Positions 9,117-16,867 of a stretch of DNA of 64,000 nt are shown here, piece by piece. The DNA comes from an uncultured Flavobacteriaceae bacterium (GTDB lineage Bacteria; Bacteroidota; Bacteroidia; Flavobacteriales; Flavobacteriaceae), in the NCBI GenBank assembly GCA_947500445.1, contig CANMSB010000008.1, forward strand, positions 86,715 to 150,714. Direction: 5' to 3'. The notes beneath the pieces are model-generated. The model was given only the letters and a program-made list of their open reading frames with translations. It was not told the origin of the DNA and searched no databases. The translations under genes were made by a program, and so were the position numbers. Each line of letters begins with the position of its first letter. Position 1 is the first letter of the stretch.

Positions 9117-9941
9117 ATGAAGAAAAAAACAAACGTTCTTTTAGTAGTGTCCTGCTTGTTGTTCGTTGCTTACAGTTTTGCACAGCGCGGCGTTCGTATC
9201 GGATACGTGGATATGGAGTATATTCTTGAAAATGTGGAGGAATATCGCGATGCCACGGCACAGTTGGAGACCAAAGTCCAGAAATGGAAGGTAGAGATCG
9301 AACAAAAGCAAAGCGCGGTCGAGCAAATGAAAAAGGATTTGATGGCCGAAAAGGTATTGCTTACCGATGAGCTGATTACCGAACGTGAAGAAGAGATCCT
9401 GATTTTGGAAAAGGAAATGTTGGAATACCAACAAAACCGGTTCGGACCACAGGGCGATCTGGTATTACAAAAGAGACAGTTGATCCAACCGATACAGGAC
9501 CAAGTATTCAATGAAGTACAGAAAATAGGTACAAATAAAAAGTATGATTTTATTTTTGATAAATCGGCGGATGTTGTAATGTTGTACTCCCAAAAAAGGC
9601 ACGATATCAGCGATTTAATTTTAAGGGGAATCGCGCGCACCAGAAAGGTTAGCGCCCCCAAAAAAAAGAAGCAAAAAAGCAAGATAGACGAGTTTGAAGG
9701 AGAGGAAACGAAGGAAGCGCCAAGTGATGCCATAATCGAGCGCAGGGCAAAAGCAAAGGAGGCACAGGATGCCAAAACCAAAACGGCGGAGGAGCGAAGG
9801 GCGGAACAGCTTCGGTTACGGGAGGAACGCAAGAAGGCCTATGAAGAACGGCGCAAAAAACTTTTAGAGGAAAGAGAAGCAAAAAAGAAAGCAAAAGAGG
9901 CGCAACGCCAAGGAGCGGTCGCCAAGGATACGATTAATTAA
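9117..9941 (+). CDS. OmpH/Skp family periplasmic chaperone, long charged tail
   Basis: 274 aa. A signal peptide (MKKKTNVLLVVSCLLFVAYSFAQ) is followed by the Skp-type core RIGYVDMEYILENVEEY and a long coiled coil to about residue 160. Skp proteins hold unfolded outer-membrane proteins in the periplasm for BamA, which is encoded just upstream. Unlike typical Skp (about 160-170 aa) it has an extra tail of about 100 residues rich in K, E, R and A (for example RRAEQLRLREERKKAYEERR), an extended charged helix. The second OmpH gene downstream has the ordinary length. Confidence 0.88.
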   Translation: MKKKTNVLLVVSCLLFVAYSFAQRGVRIGYVDMEYILENVEEYRDATAQLETKVQKWKVEIEQKQSAVEQMKKDLMAEKVLLTDELITEREEEILILEKEMLEYQQNRFGPQGDLVLQKRQLIQPIQDQVFNEVQKIGTNKKYDFIFDKSADVVMLYSQKRHDISDLILRGIARTRKVSAPKKKKQKSKIDEFEGEETKEAPSDAIIERRAKAKEAQDAKTKTAEERRAEQLRLREERKKAYEERRKKLLEEREAKKKAKEAQRQGAVAKDTIN

Positions 9942-10035
9942 AAACCATTAATAACTATTATTTTAAATTAAACACGACATAGCCGTACTTTTTAAGAACG
10001 GTTTATGACATGTAAACACCATTAAATTTTAACTC

Positions 10036-10545
10036 ATGAAACACCTAAGGAAAATAGCGGTAGCACTCGTACTTTTTGTAGCTGCAACAAGTTTTGTAAA
10101 CGCGCAGAGCAAAGTGGCACACATCGACGTGACACAACTATTGTCGGCCATGCCGGAGATGAAAGCAGCGGAGGCCGAATTGAAGAAACTATCGGAAACC
10201 TATAATGCCGATATCGAGAGTTCCATGACCGAGCTCCAAAACAAATATACGCAGTACGGAAACGAATCGGCTACCGTATCAAAAGAGGAAAACGAAAAAA
10301 GGGCATTGGAACTACAAGGTGTTCAAAAGAACATTGGAGAGGCCCAGCAGCAGGCGCAACGTGACCTTCAGCAAAAACAGGCAGAACTTTTCGCCCCGAT
10401 ATCCGAGAAAGCAAAAGCGGCCATAGAAAAGGTTGCTGCAGCACAAGGCTTTGACTACGTGGTGGATTCGCAAGTAGGCGGAGGACTCATCGTAGCAAAA
10501 GGGAAAGACCTATTGGCCGATGTAAAAAAAGAATTGGGTATTTAA
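10036..10545 (+). CDS. OmpH/Skp family periplasmic chaperone
   Basis: 169 aa, the usual Skp length. Signal peptide ending at VNAQ (about residue 24), then KVAHIDVTQLLSAMPEMKAAEAELKKL, a long coiled coil rich in Q, K and E, and the closing AAAQGFDYVVDSQVGGGLIVAKGKDLLADVKKELG segment typical of the family's beta-strand body. It is the second of a tandem pair after bamA and is closed by a strong terminator, marking the end of the outer-membrane biogenesis cluster. Confidence 0.93.
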   Translation: MKHLRKIAVALVLFVAATSFVNAQSKVAHIDVTQLLSAMPEMKAAEAELKKLSETYNADIESSMTELQNKYTQYGNESATVSKEENEKRALELQGVQKNIGEAQQQAQRDLQQKQAELFAPISEKAKAAIEKVAAAQGFDYVVDSQVGGGLIVAKGKDLLADVKKELGI

Positions 10546-10561
10546 GGGATAACCCTTCAAT

Positions 10562-10598
10562 AAAAAAAAGTCCATCCCCACGGGATGGACTTTTTTTT
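10562..10598. terminator. Bidirectional rho-independent terminator
   Basis: Perfect 9-bp stem GTCCATCCC / GGGATGGAC with loop CAC (10570-10590), with an A-tract on the left and a T-tract on the right. It can terminate the bamA-ompH transcript and the opposing minus-strand transcript ending at 10675. Confidence 0.9.
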
Positions 10599-10674
10599 AC
10601 CTCTTTTTGAACGTGGCCGTCCCCGGTATACTAATGGTCAAAAGGCCATACTGAGCCCCCTATAATCTCAAATG

Positions 10675-11028
10675 CTATAACGGCATGCGGTACTGGTCGA
10701 AGTCGACCGATTCTTTCTTAAATTTTTTGGTGTTTTGTAGCAAGGTGTCAATGCGGCGAATGTCCTGTTGGTTGTTGTTGGCCAAAATATAAATAGACCC
10801 CCACACATCAAGGCTTAACGTAACCCTACCATTTTGGGAGCACATAACGACTAAAATTTCGTCGTTCATCCAAAGGTCTATCTTTCCCTGTTGCTCAAAA
10901 CCATGCATGGACAACAGTTTCATGATTTCGAACAGCAGGTACTCTCCATCATCGGCAGTTCCAAATTCGATCAAAAGATTTTCCGATCCGTAGGCAGGTC
11001 GAAGTTTGTAGGTGTTGTTGGGACGCAT
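10675..11028 (-). CDS. Hypothetical protein, 117 aa
   Basis: Not recognised. The protein starts MRPNNTYKLRPAYGSENLLIEFG, has no signal peptide or membrane segment, and looks like a small alpha/beta cytoplasmic protein (ILVVMCSQNGRVTLSLDVWGSIYILA is beta-rich). It lies downstream of the lipoprotein and response regulator genes on the same strand and ends at the bidirectional terminator, so it is probably the last gene of that transcript. No function is proposed. Confidence 0.65.
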   Translation of the reverse strand: MRPNNTYKLRPAYGSENLLIEFGTADDGEYLLFEIMKLLSMHGFEQQGKIDLWMNDEILVVMCSQNGRVTLSLDVWGSIYILANNNQQDIRRIDTLLQNTKKFKKESVDFDQYRMPL

Positions 11029-11148
11029 ATCATGTGGTTTTAATAGGATGATTTCTGGTGAAGATGCTTAAATACTCCGAGCAGAGGCCTTTTAGAATGT
11101 AGTGCCACCAGTTTTTCTTTGCTGATAACACCCCCATTGGTTTTGGCA

Positions 11149-11535
11149 TTATTGTAATACGGCAAACTGGTCTTCGTCCTCAAAGTATTGGGCAACAATT
11201 TCGCGGATGTGTGCTTCTTGCAGTACGGAGTTCGCGGTTTTATACTCCGCATCGATCAAGGTTTTGGCGGGGAATGTTTTGCAAGAGGTCTCTTCACCTT
11301 GGAAGTTGGTGATCTTCAACATTGCGGTACCTTCCAACACCGTTTTACCGGAGATGACCAAGCGATGGTTTTCAAAAGCCTCTTTGTCGGATGCTCCAAG
11401 GTTTTTTATGGTTTGGTTTTCCAGCAGAACATCCGAAGTAATTGGGGACCCCGGTTTTATCTTTTCCGTTGCTTTTTTATCATTGCTACAGGAGAGAAAT
11501 AATGCGGTCAGTGCGATTAGAAGGTGTACTTTCAT
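11149..11535 (-). CDS. Small hypothetical lipoprotein
   Basis: 128 aa. The signal ends in LFLSCSND with Cys16 as the lipidation site, followed by a Lys-rich linker. The mature part (SDVLLENQTIKNLGASDKEAFENHRLVISG...) matches no family I know. It is encoded after the LuxR-type regulator and carries a palindrome plus promoter block also found upstream of the lipoprotein gene at 16035-16517 (11554-11626), so it is probably a direct target of a specific regulator. Function unknown. Confidence 0.75.
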   Translation of the reverse strand: MKVHLLIALTALFLSCSNDKKATEKIKPGSPITSDVLLENQTIKNLGASDKEAFENHRLVISGKTVLEGTAMLKITNFQGEETSCKTFPAKTLIDAEYKTANSVLQEAHIREIVAQYFEDEDQFAVLQ

Positions 11536-11553
11536 CTTTAACTATTTTTATAG

Positions 11554-11626
11554 TACAAAGATGGGGTAGGGCAGTCTTCCGCTTTAGGCCCAATTAGGTG
11601 AAAAAGGCCTCCCTGTTTTCAGGGAG
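11554..11626 (-). promoter_or_regulatory. Conserved operator-promoter module, copy 1
   Basis: Reading toward the gene: a 16-bp inverted repeat TCCCTGAAAACAGGGA (core of the 18-bp repeat at 11609-11626), 43 nt, then CCCCATCTTTGTA (11554-11566), then 18 nt to the ATG at 11535. CATCTTTG is one base off the -7 consensus TAnnTTTG. The palindrome centre is about 60 bp upstream of the -7 box, a typical activator position. The same elements at the same distances occur at 16536-16607. Confidence 0.75.
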
Positions 11627-11703
11627 CGTTATAACAGGGCCGTTTGGATAGCGCGGATACTGGGTCGGTTACCCAGTGTTGTGTGCTTAGTTTTTACAAG
11701 CCG

Positions 11704-12348
11704 TTAAGCGTCCAATAATCCCATTTTTATGGCATGTTTGGTGAGCCCTGCCAAATTTTTAACCTGTAATTTGGAGATAAGGTTTTTTCGGTAACTTTCT
11801 ATGGTATGTTTGCTCAGAAAAAGAGTGTCCGCAATTTCTTGGGTAGTGTTTTCTTCGGCAATCAGTTTTAAAACCTCTACTTCACGATCCGTTAGGGAAA
11901 CCTCCTCCTGCTTCTTGTTTTCGAACATTGCGTCGGTGTACGCTTTTTTTATTTCGGTAGAAAAGTACTTTTCCCCTTTCACAATGGTTCGTATGGCGGT
12001 AAGCAATTCCTCTTTTTCGGCATTTTTGGGTACATAGCCATCTACGTTGTTCCGGATGAGTTTGTCGATCATACCCCCATCGATATGCATGCTTACCACA
12101 AGCGTCTTTAGCGCCGGATATTTTTCCTTTACGATGCTATTGAGTTCGATACCATCCATTTCGGGCATCGTTAGGTCGGTTATCAATAGGTGCAGCTGAT
12201 CAGTACCGTTGATGTCAAGATATTTCACTACCTGTGCACCGTTTTTGGCCGTAAGGGTAATGGCGAACTCGGGGGCGTCCTGTAAAATGCTCATAAGACC
12301 GTCGATGAACATTTTGTGGTCGTCCGCAATGATCAAATTGTACTTCAT
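11704..12348 (-). CDS. LuxR/NarL-family response regulator
   Basis: 214 aa from MKYNLIIADDHKMF. Receiver domain (residues 1-120) with acidic pair DD9-10, phospho-acceptor Asp58 in LLITDLTMPEMDG, and conserved Lys in GYVPKNA. A LuxR-type helix-turn-helix (about 150-210) reads LTDREVEVLKLIAEENTTQEIADTLFLSKHTIESYRKNL. The frame extends upstream to 12396, but the receiver start sets ATG 12348. The cognate kinase is almost certainly the histidine kinase at 13106-15088, upstream on the same strand but separated by a repeat array. Likely regulon: the two flanking lipoprotein genes that share a palindrome. Confidence 0.92.
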   Translation of the reverse strand: MKYNLIIADDHKMFIDGLMSILQDAPEFAITLTAKNGAQVVKYLDINGTDQLHLLITDLTMPEMDGIELNSIVKEKYPALKTLVVSMHIDGGMIDKLIRNNVDGYVPKNAEKEELLTAIRTIVKGEKYFSTEIKKAYTDAMFENKKQEEVSLTDREVEVLKLIAEENTTQEIADTLFLSKHTIESYRKNLISKLQVKNLAGLTKHAIKMGLLDA

Positions 12349-12550
12349 AATTTGTTTTTTGGTTAACGGTTTAGTTATGGCCGAAATCGGTGGCAAAAAG
12401 TATTGTACATTTCAAAACTTACGATGCTTCGTAAGCTACCAGAACCGTTGCATAAAGTTACTAATAAAAACTACTCCCCATACTTGCTCTCTGGAGGTCT
12501 TTTTAAGGGAATTGGGATTTGTCTTAGCAAGGTTTATACGAGGCAACGAT

Positions 12551-12960
12551 CAAGTTCAAGCTCAAGCTCAAGTTCAAATTCAAACTTTGCCACTGCATAC
12601 TTTTTACTAACCACTACTTACTACAAACTACGATCCAATCACTGTTCATTGAATAAAGACCGCTGCGCTGAAAGAACAAGGAGAAAAGACAAGTTCAAGT
12701 GTCAAGTTCAAATTCAAACTCAAATTCAAGCTCAAATTCAAACGTTGCCACCATATACTTTTTACTTACCACTAATTACTACAAACTACGATCCAATCAC
12801 TGTTCATTGAAAAAAGACCGCTGCGCTGAAGGAGTAAGGACAAAAGACAAGTTCAAGCTCAAGCGTCAAGTTCAAACTCAACTATCAAACTCAAATTCAA
12901 AGTCAAATATCAAATTCAAACTTTGCCACTACATACTTTTTACTCATTACTCATTACTAA
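12551..12960. repeat. Tandem long repeat with (TTCAAR)n hexamer tracts
   Basis: Three copies of a composite unit begin with CAAGTTCAAG at 12551, 12690 and 12848 (periods 139 and 158 bp). Each unit opens with a degenerate hexamer run (TTCAAG, CTCAAG, TTCAAA) and continues into a block with TTTGCCACT, TACTTTTTACT and, in the first two copies, a nearly identical stretch ACAAACTACGATCCAATCAC ... AAGACCGCTGCGCTGAA. The third copy breaks down near 12960. It fills most of the 757-nt gap between the kinase and the response regulator. Apparent Ser/Gln/Asn-rich frames here are by-products of the hexamers. Confidence 0.85.
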
Positions 12961-13105
12961 CCATGCCAACCGACGACTGCTACTGCAAACCGTTCCTTGA
13001 AAAAAATCACTAACTACTAACTACTGACAACTTTGCACCTTTGTTTATCAAAATAACGGTAGCGCAATAGTTGAAGTGTCGCAATAAATATGAGGAAAAT
13101 GGTGA

Positions 13106-15088
13106 TTATATTTTTGGGATTTCAATGGATACTACCGTTCCTCTTCCCGGGGCGGCATCAAAATGGCAGGTTCCGTTCATTTCCCGCACACGATCTTTAA
13201 TATTCTTAAAACCGATTCCTGCTACTTTTTGTCCCATTTCAAAACCCACTCCATTATCTTCGAACAATAGCGATATGGTATTGGCAATACAGCTCAGATG
13301 GATGTCTACCTGTTTTGCCTTGGCATGTTTTAAGGTATTGGTCATCAACTCCTTGATAATGTTAAAAAGTTCCATTTGTAACTTGTCCGCCACGGCGTTC
13401 ACTTCATCCTCGGGGTGTGGGTGAAAGCCTATCTTCAATTTACCGGTACTTTCGATGGATTTTATATAGGTGGCGATAAGTTGTGTAAAAGCGTTCTGTC
13501 TGAATTTTTTGGGTATGAGCGTATGGGAAATATCGCGGACCAATTGATAGGTTTCGTCCAACTGTCCGCCGATAAGGCCCAATTGTTCGGAGTTTTCGTC
13601 AACACTGGCCAGTTGTAGTTTAATGCCCGCTAAATTACCTCCAATACTATCATGCAGTTCCTGCGCAATACGTTTTCGCTCTTCATCCTGTCCGGCTATT
13701 GCCGCTTTGATCAGGTTGAGTTCCTGTTCCTTTTTCAATGCGGCAACCTTTTGGGAATTGATGACCTCTTGTTTTTTTGATAGTTCGCTTTGGGCCTGTA
13801 TTTTTTGATAGTAAGTAAAGAGTAACGCAATAATAGGCACAAGAATGATCAAGAATCCGATCAAGAACGCATTTTTATAAGTTTTTTGACGTGCAAGCTC
13901 GGTAGTCTTGAGAATTTGATCTTCCTGTAACTTTAATATTTCCTTTTCTTTTTCCAAGGTTTCGTATTGTACTTCCAGTTCTTTGCTTATTTTTTGTTGT
14001 TGGCGTTCGCTTATCCTTTTACGTACGGCCGCCAAGCGGGTCATCACGGCATAGGCATTCTCGTGGTTGCCGGCGTCGGCAAAAACGTTGCTCTTGATCT
14101 TCAAAATTTCCTCTTGATAATGCAGGTTGTCGCGCTCCATGGCGTTCACATAGGCCATGCTCAAGGCCATGGTCGCCGCTTCGTAGTTTTTCTCCTTATA
14201 GAACAATTCGCCCACCCTAATGGTGCCTTCGAAATAGAGCACGTTCAACCCTTCCGCAAGGGCGCGTTCACGTGCTCCGTTATAGCGCGTGAACGCCTTG
14301 TCGTATTTTCCCTCTCGTTCGGCAATTTCGCCCAGTTTTAGATCTAGGAACAGCGTTTTTCCCAAATCTTCGACTGCAGTGCTTCCTTTTTTGGCCTGCT
14401 CATAGTATTTTTTCGCTTTGCTACTGTTGTCGCTGCTGTAGTAGGCGTCGCCCAAATGGATCAATGCCTCGTTCGTATATTTCGGCCATTCTTCGCCAAA
14501 ATCGGCAATGGCCTTCTCCAACATCTCGATCGCCTTTTTATGGCGCTGTATTAAATTATATACTTTCCCAAGTCCGATTTTATGTTGGTATTGGTAACCG
14601 GTGTGTTCGCATTTTTCCGCGGCCCGAATTCCTTTTAGATGCCATTCTATGGCGTTGTCCAGAAGCCCGTTAAATTGATTGCCCACCGCTAAAAAATAAT
14701 AGGCCTTGGCGTAATGGGAGGTTTTCTCCGCTTCGGGCCGATCCCAGTTGGTCAATTCCTTTATATACAAGTTCCCGTAATGGCGTATGGAGTCTGCCGA
14801 GGCTTTTTCCATATGGGCAGTTGCCAATTGCTCAAAAATGGAAAAACGTTCCGTACCGTATGCGGCATCCTTTAAAGCCTCATAGTAGGGTTCCAAAGAT
14901 TTTCTGCGTTCGATGGGAATCATCGAGAACCATATCTTGTCGTCGTTATCCGCTCCAATTTTTTCAAAAGGCGCTGTTTGCGAAAATGAGGGGACGAACA
15001 AAAAGAGTATCCATAGCACGCACCATGCAGACACATTTTTCTTGAAAATGTTTTTTGAAAAAAAAATATGTGGCCAAAAACACTTCAT
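13106..15088 (-). CDS. TPR-containing sensor histidine kinase (HisKA_3 type)
   Basis: 660 aa. Signal or first membrane segment (residues 18-37), a periplasmic TPR array (about 80-380; AYYSSDNSSKAKKYYEQA, GKYDKAFTRYNGA), a coiled coil, a membrane helix near 405-425 (AFLIGFLIILVPIIALLFTYY), then a cytoplasmic kinase core. His479 in RIAQELHDSIGG is the phospho-site, Asn584 in ELMTNTLKHA the N-box, and DNGVGF from Asp611 the G1 box. HisKA_3 kinases pair with LuxR-type regulators such as the one at 11704-12348. It starts 5 nt after the lipoprotein gene at 15094, suggesting a joint sensing unit. Confidence 0.92.
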   Translation of the reverse strand: MKCFWPHIFFSKNIFKKNVSAWCVLWILFLFVPSFSQTAPFEKIGADNDDKIWFSMIPIERRKSLEPYYEALKDAAYGTERFSIFEQLATAHMEKASADSIRHYGNLYIKELTNWDRPEAEKTSHYAKAYYFLAVGNQFNGLLDNAIEWHLKGIRAAEKCEHTGYQYQHKIGLGKVYNLIQRHKKAIEMLEKAIADFGEEWPKYTNEALIHLGDAYYSSDNSSKAKKYYEQAKKGSTAVEDLGKTLFLDLKLGEIAEREGKYDKAFTRYNGARERALAEGLNVLYFEGTIRVGELFYKEKNYEAATMALSMAYVNAMERDNLHYQEEILKIKSNVFADAGNHENAYAVMTRLAAVRKRISERQQQKISKELEVQYETLEKEKEILKLQEDQILKTTELARQKTYKNAFLIGFLIILVPIIALLFTYYQKIQAQSELSKKQEVINSQKVAALKKEQELNLIKAAIAGQDEERKRIAQELHDSIGGNLAGIKLQLASVDENSEQLGLIGGQLDETYQLVRDISHTLIPKKFRQNAFTQLIATYIKSIESTGKLKIGFHPHPEDEVNAVADKLQMELFNIIKELMTNTLKHAKAKQVDIHLSCIANTISLLFEDNGVGFEMGQKVAGIGFKNIKDRVREMNGTCHFDAAPGRGTVVSIEIPKI

Positions 15089-15093
15089 GCCTA

Positions 15094-15621
15094 TTACTTG
15101 GACGATGCTCCGGGACCGTAAAACTTCATTTCGATACCATGTTTTTTGGCAAAGTCGCTTACGGCCTTATCGTAAGTCACAAAAACGGCTTCCCTTTTAT
15201 CGAATACGGAATCTAAATAATCGCCATAAGGTTCTAGGGCAACGCTGGCGGCATCAAGGTCCGGCGCGTTTCCGGCAGCCTCGAAAGCGGCCAAGGTTTT
15301 AGGATTTTTTGCGGTTTCAATAGCGAATTCCATATAGGCTATTGCCGATGTTATCATGGCATCCGAATCCTCGTTGCCCAACTTTCCTTGAAGCTTGGTT
15401 ACATTTTCTTCCATCATACGTACATGCGTCGGGGTGGTCAGGACCAAATCTTCCGGTCCCAGTTGTAATCCCTTTTCCAATCTTTCGAGTCTGTTTTCAA
15501 AATTACGCAAAACGTATACTTGGTTGCCAGCACTTATAGCACTATTGTAGTAATCCTCAGGACTGTAACCACAGGAAGATAATAGGACCAAAAGAAAGCA
15601 CAAAATAAAGTTCGATTTCAT
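15094..15621 (-). CDS. Hypothetical lipoprotein upstream of sensor kinase
   Basis: 175 aa from MKSNFILCFLLVLLSSCGYS; Cys17 in LLSSC is the lipid anchor. The mature protein is helical (YYNSAISAGNQVYVLRNFENRLERLEKGL...), reminiscent of small helical-bundle envelope proteins, but I do not recognise a family. The open frame runs on upstream to 15813 through an inverted repeat; the lipoprotein signal sets the start at 15621. It is co-transcribed with the kinase (5-nt gap) and might be an accessory sensor; that is inference. Confidence 0.8.
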   Translation of the reverse strand: MKSNFILCFLLVLLSSCGYSPEDYYNSAISAGNQVYVLRNFENRLERLEKGLQLGPEDLVLTTPTHVRMMEENVTKLQGKLGNEDSDAMITSAIAYMEFAIETAKNPKTLAAFEAAGNAPDLDAASVALEPYGDYLDSVFDKREAVFVTYDKAVSDFAKKHGIEMKFYGPGASSK

Positions 15622-15642
15622 TATTAGCTGTTTTTTATTTAA

Positions 15643-15802
15643 GAACTCGTTTAAACTTTTTGCGTTTAAGCGAAAATTAGTCATTTTTTGGCCATTTGAA
15701 GGCTTTTTTGAGTTGCATAGCAGGGCTACGGAAGGAAAAAAAGGCAAAGAACGGACGAAAAAGGGCGATTTTTTAGCAAATGGAAAAAGTTTAAACGAGT
15801 TC
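15643..15802. repeat. Long-arm inverted repeat GAACTCGTTTAAAC...
   Basis: Perfect 19-bp arms GAACTCGTTTAAACTTTTT (15643-15661) and AAAAAGTTTAAACGAGTTC (15784-15802) enclose 122 bp and lie just upstream of the lipoprotein-kinase operon. The arm core also forms the palindrome at 38357-38392. It may be a small inverted-repeat element or a double operator for this operon. Confidence 0.75.
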
Positions 15803-16034
15803 AAAAAGTTCAAACCACTTGATCAACACGTCTCGAGTTGTTCGCTTGCCTAACACCGAGGCGTTGAGGTCCCATTTTATACCGTAGTTTTGAGGTTTCC
15901 GGAACCTATACCCGCAAAATAACATCATTCCTGCACCGAGCTTTCCTTCCCGGTTCCAAACGCCACAATAGGAGTTTCATTACCTGGCATATCATCGCTC
16001 TAAAACATCTTGGACGTTTGCAAATTACATCATT
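15803..16034. other. Intergenic, nothing recognised
   Basis: Between the inverted repeat and the stop codon of the next lipoprotein gene. I find no open frame with coding character, no tRNA and no clear terminator. Confidence 0.4.
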
Positions 16035-16517
16035 CTAACCGGGAAGAAAAGTCCACTTGAGGTCGTTCCCTTCAAATACAACAATGCTTTGGTCGATATA
16101 TTTTATAAGATCGGGACAATCGCGACCAAAATCCTCACAAAAAACGGTTTTACTACGACCGTCATGCTCTAAGGTTATTTCAATACTGCTGCTGCAAGAA
16201 GTATCCGTCCGATAGCGTTCGTTTAAGGTCCAAAAACGTTCCGATTCCAACTTGGAGAAAAAGGAGTCCACAACTTTTTTTTCCAATGGGGTAACGCTCG
16301 ATACGTTAAATCGTTCGATTGTCTTAACATCGGTGCTATCGGGAAAGTAAAAGATACTGTTGCCGATCAATTGAAACATATCGTTATGATACCCGCCCCG
16401 TTTTACGGTCAAGGTATACATGTCCGATGAAATGGTGGTTTTTTTGTTCGTATTGTAACCACAATACACTAAGAAGGATATCAATAAGGCGATTGTTTTT
16501 GGCAGTAAAAAACGCAT
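16035..16517 (-). CDS. Hypothetical lipoprotein, second member of shared regulon
   Basis: 160 aa. Hydrophobic N-terminus ending SFLVYCGYN with Cys19 as probable lipidation site (the lipobox is weak). The mature domain (MYTLTVKRGGYHNDMFQLIG ... SIEITLEHDGRSKTVFCEDFGRDCP) is beta-rich with three Cys and matches no family I can name. It is not a sequence relative of the lipoprotein at 11149-11535, yet its upstream region has the same palindrome and promoter block at identical distances. Function unknown. Confidence 0.75.
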   Translation of the reverse strand: MRFLLPKTIALLISFLVYCGYNTNKKTTISSDMYTLTVKRGGYHNDMFQLIGNSIFYFPDSTDVKTIERFNVSSVTPLEKKVVDSFFSKLESERFWTLNERYRTDTSCSSSIEITLEHDGRSKTVFCEDFGRDCPDLIKYIDQSIVVFEGNDLKWTFLPG

Positions 16518-16535
16518 GTGGGTATAATTTTATAC

Positions 16536-16607
16536 TACAAAGATGGGGAAACGGGGCTTGGGCGGAACCGCGGTTGTCGGCCAAAATGTGTTCCCTGAAT
16601 TCAGGGA
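16536..16607 (-). promoter_or_regulatory. Conserved operator-promoter module, copy 2
   Basis: A perfect 16-bp palindrome TCCCTGAATTCAGGGA (16592-16607), 43 nt, CCCCATCTTTGTA (16536-16548), then 18 nt to the ATG at 16517. All three distances equal those of copy 1 at 11554-11626, while the 43-nt spacer sequences differ, so palindrome and promoter block look selectively kept. Confidence 0.75.
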
Positions 16608-16746
16608 TGTACCTAAGGAACAAGCCGTTTTTTAATCCGGTCTATCATTCTTATTTTATCATTAAGGTCGAAAATGTAAAAAAAGTGAAACGTTCGGCAT
16701 CGCGTAGTTTTGAGTTATAGTAGCTTTCTAATACACAAAACGGCCT

Positions 16747-16775
16747 ATATCAATTCAAAGGTAGAAAAGGTATTA
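16747..16775. repeat. Degenerate member of the ATACCATTT inverted-repeat family
   Basis: ATATCAATTCAAAGGTAGAA followed by AAGGTATTA closely resembles the element at 31844-31870 (ATACTATTTCAAAGGTAAAA...). Palindromy is weak in this copy; it is called by similarity. Confidence 0.4.
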
Positions 16776-16867
16776 AAGCCATGTATTTGCCCGGGTCCAA
16801 TTTTAATGCTATTATTTGGCCGGTCTTGATAATGGGAAAGGAAGTTTTTCGTTTTTGTAAGGGGTAT
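16776..16867. other. Remainder of the 350-nt gap before the reductase gene
   Basis: The gap 16518-16867 holds the operator module, the degenerate repeat and otherwise AT-rich sequence in which I see no gene. Confidence 0.3.

Noticed and set aside
9170..9832. Long minus-strand open frame (220 codons) opposite the first OmpH gene
   Set aside because: It lies fully antisense to a well-supported gene and its Ser/Cys/Phe-rich translation looks like a complement of a charged coiled coil.
12403..13013. Ser/Asn/Gln-rich open frames on the plus strand through the repeat array
   Set aside because: They are translations of the TTCAAR hexamers in different frames, change composition abruptly at unit borders and lack homology-like features.
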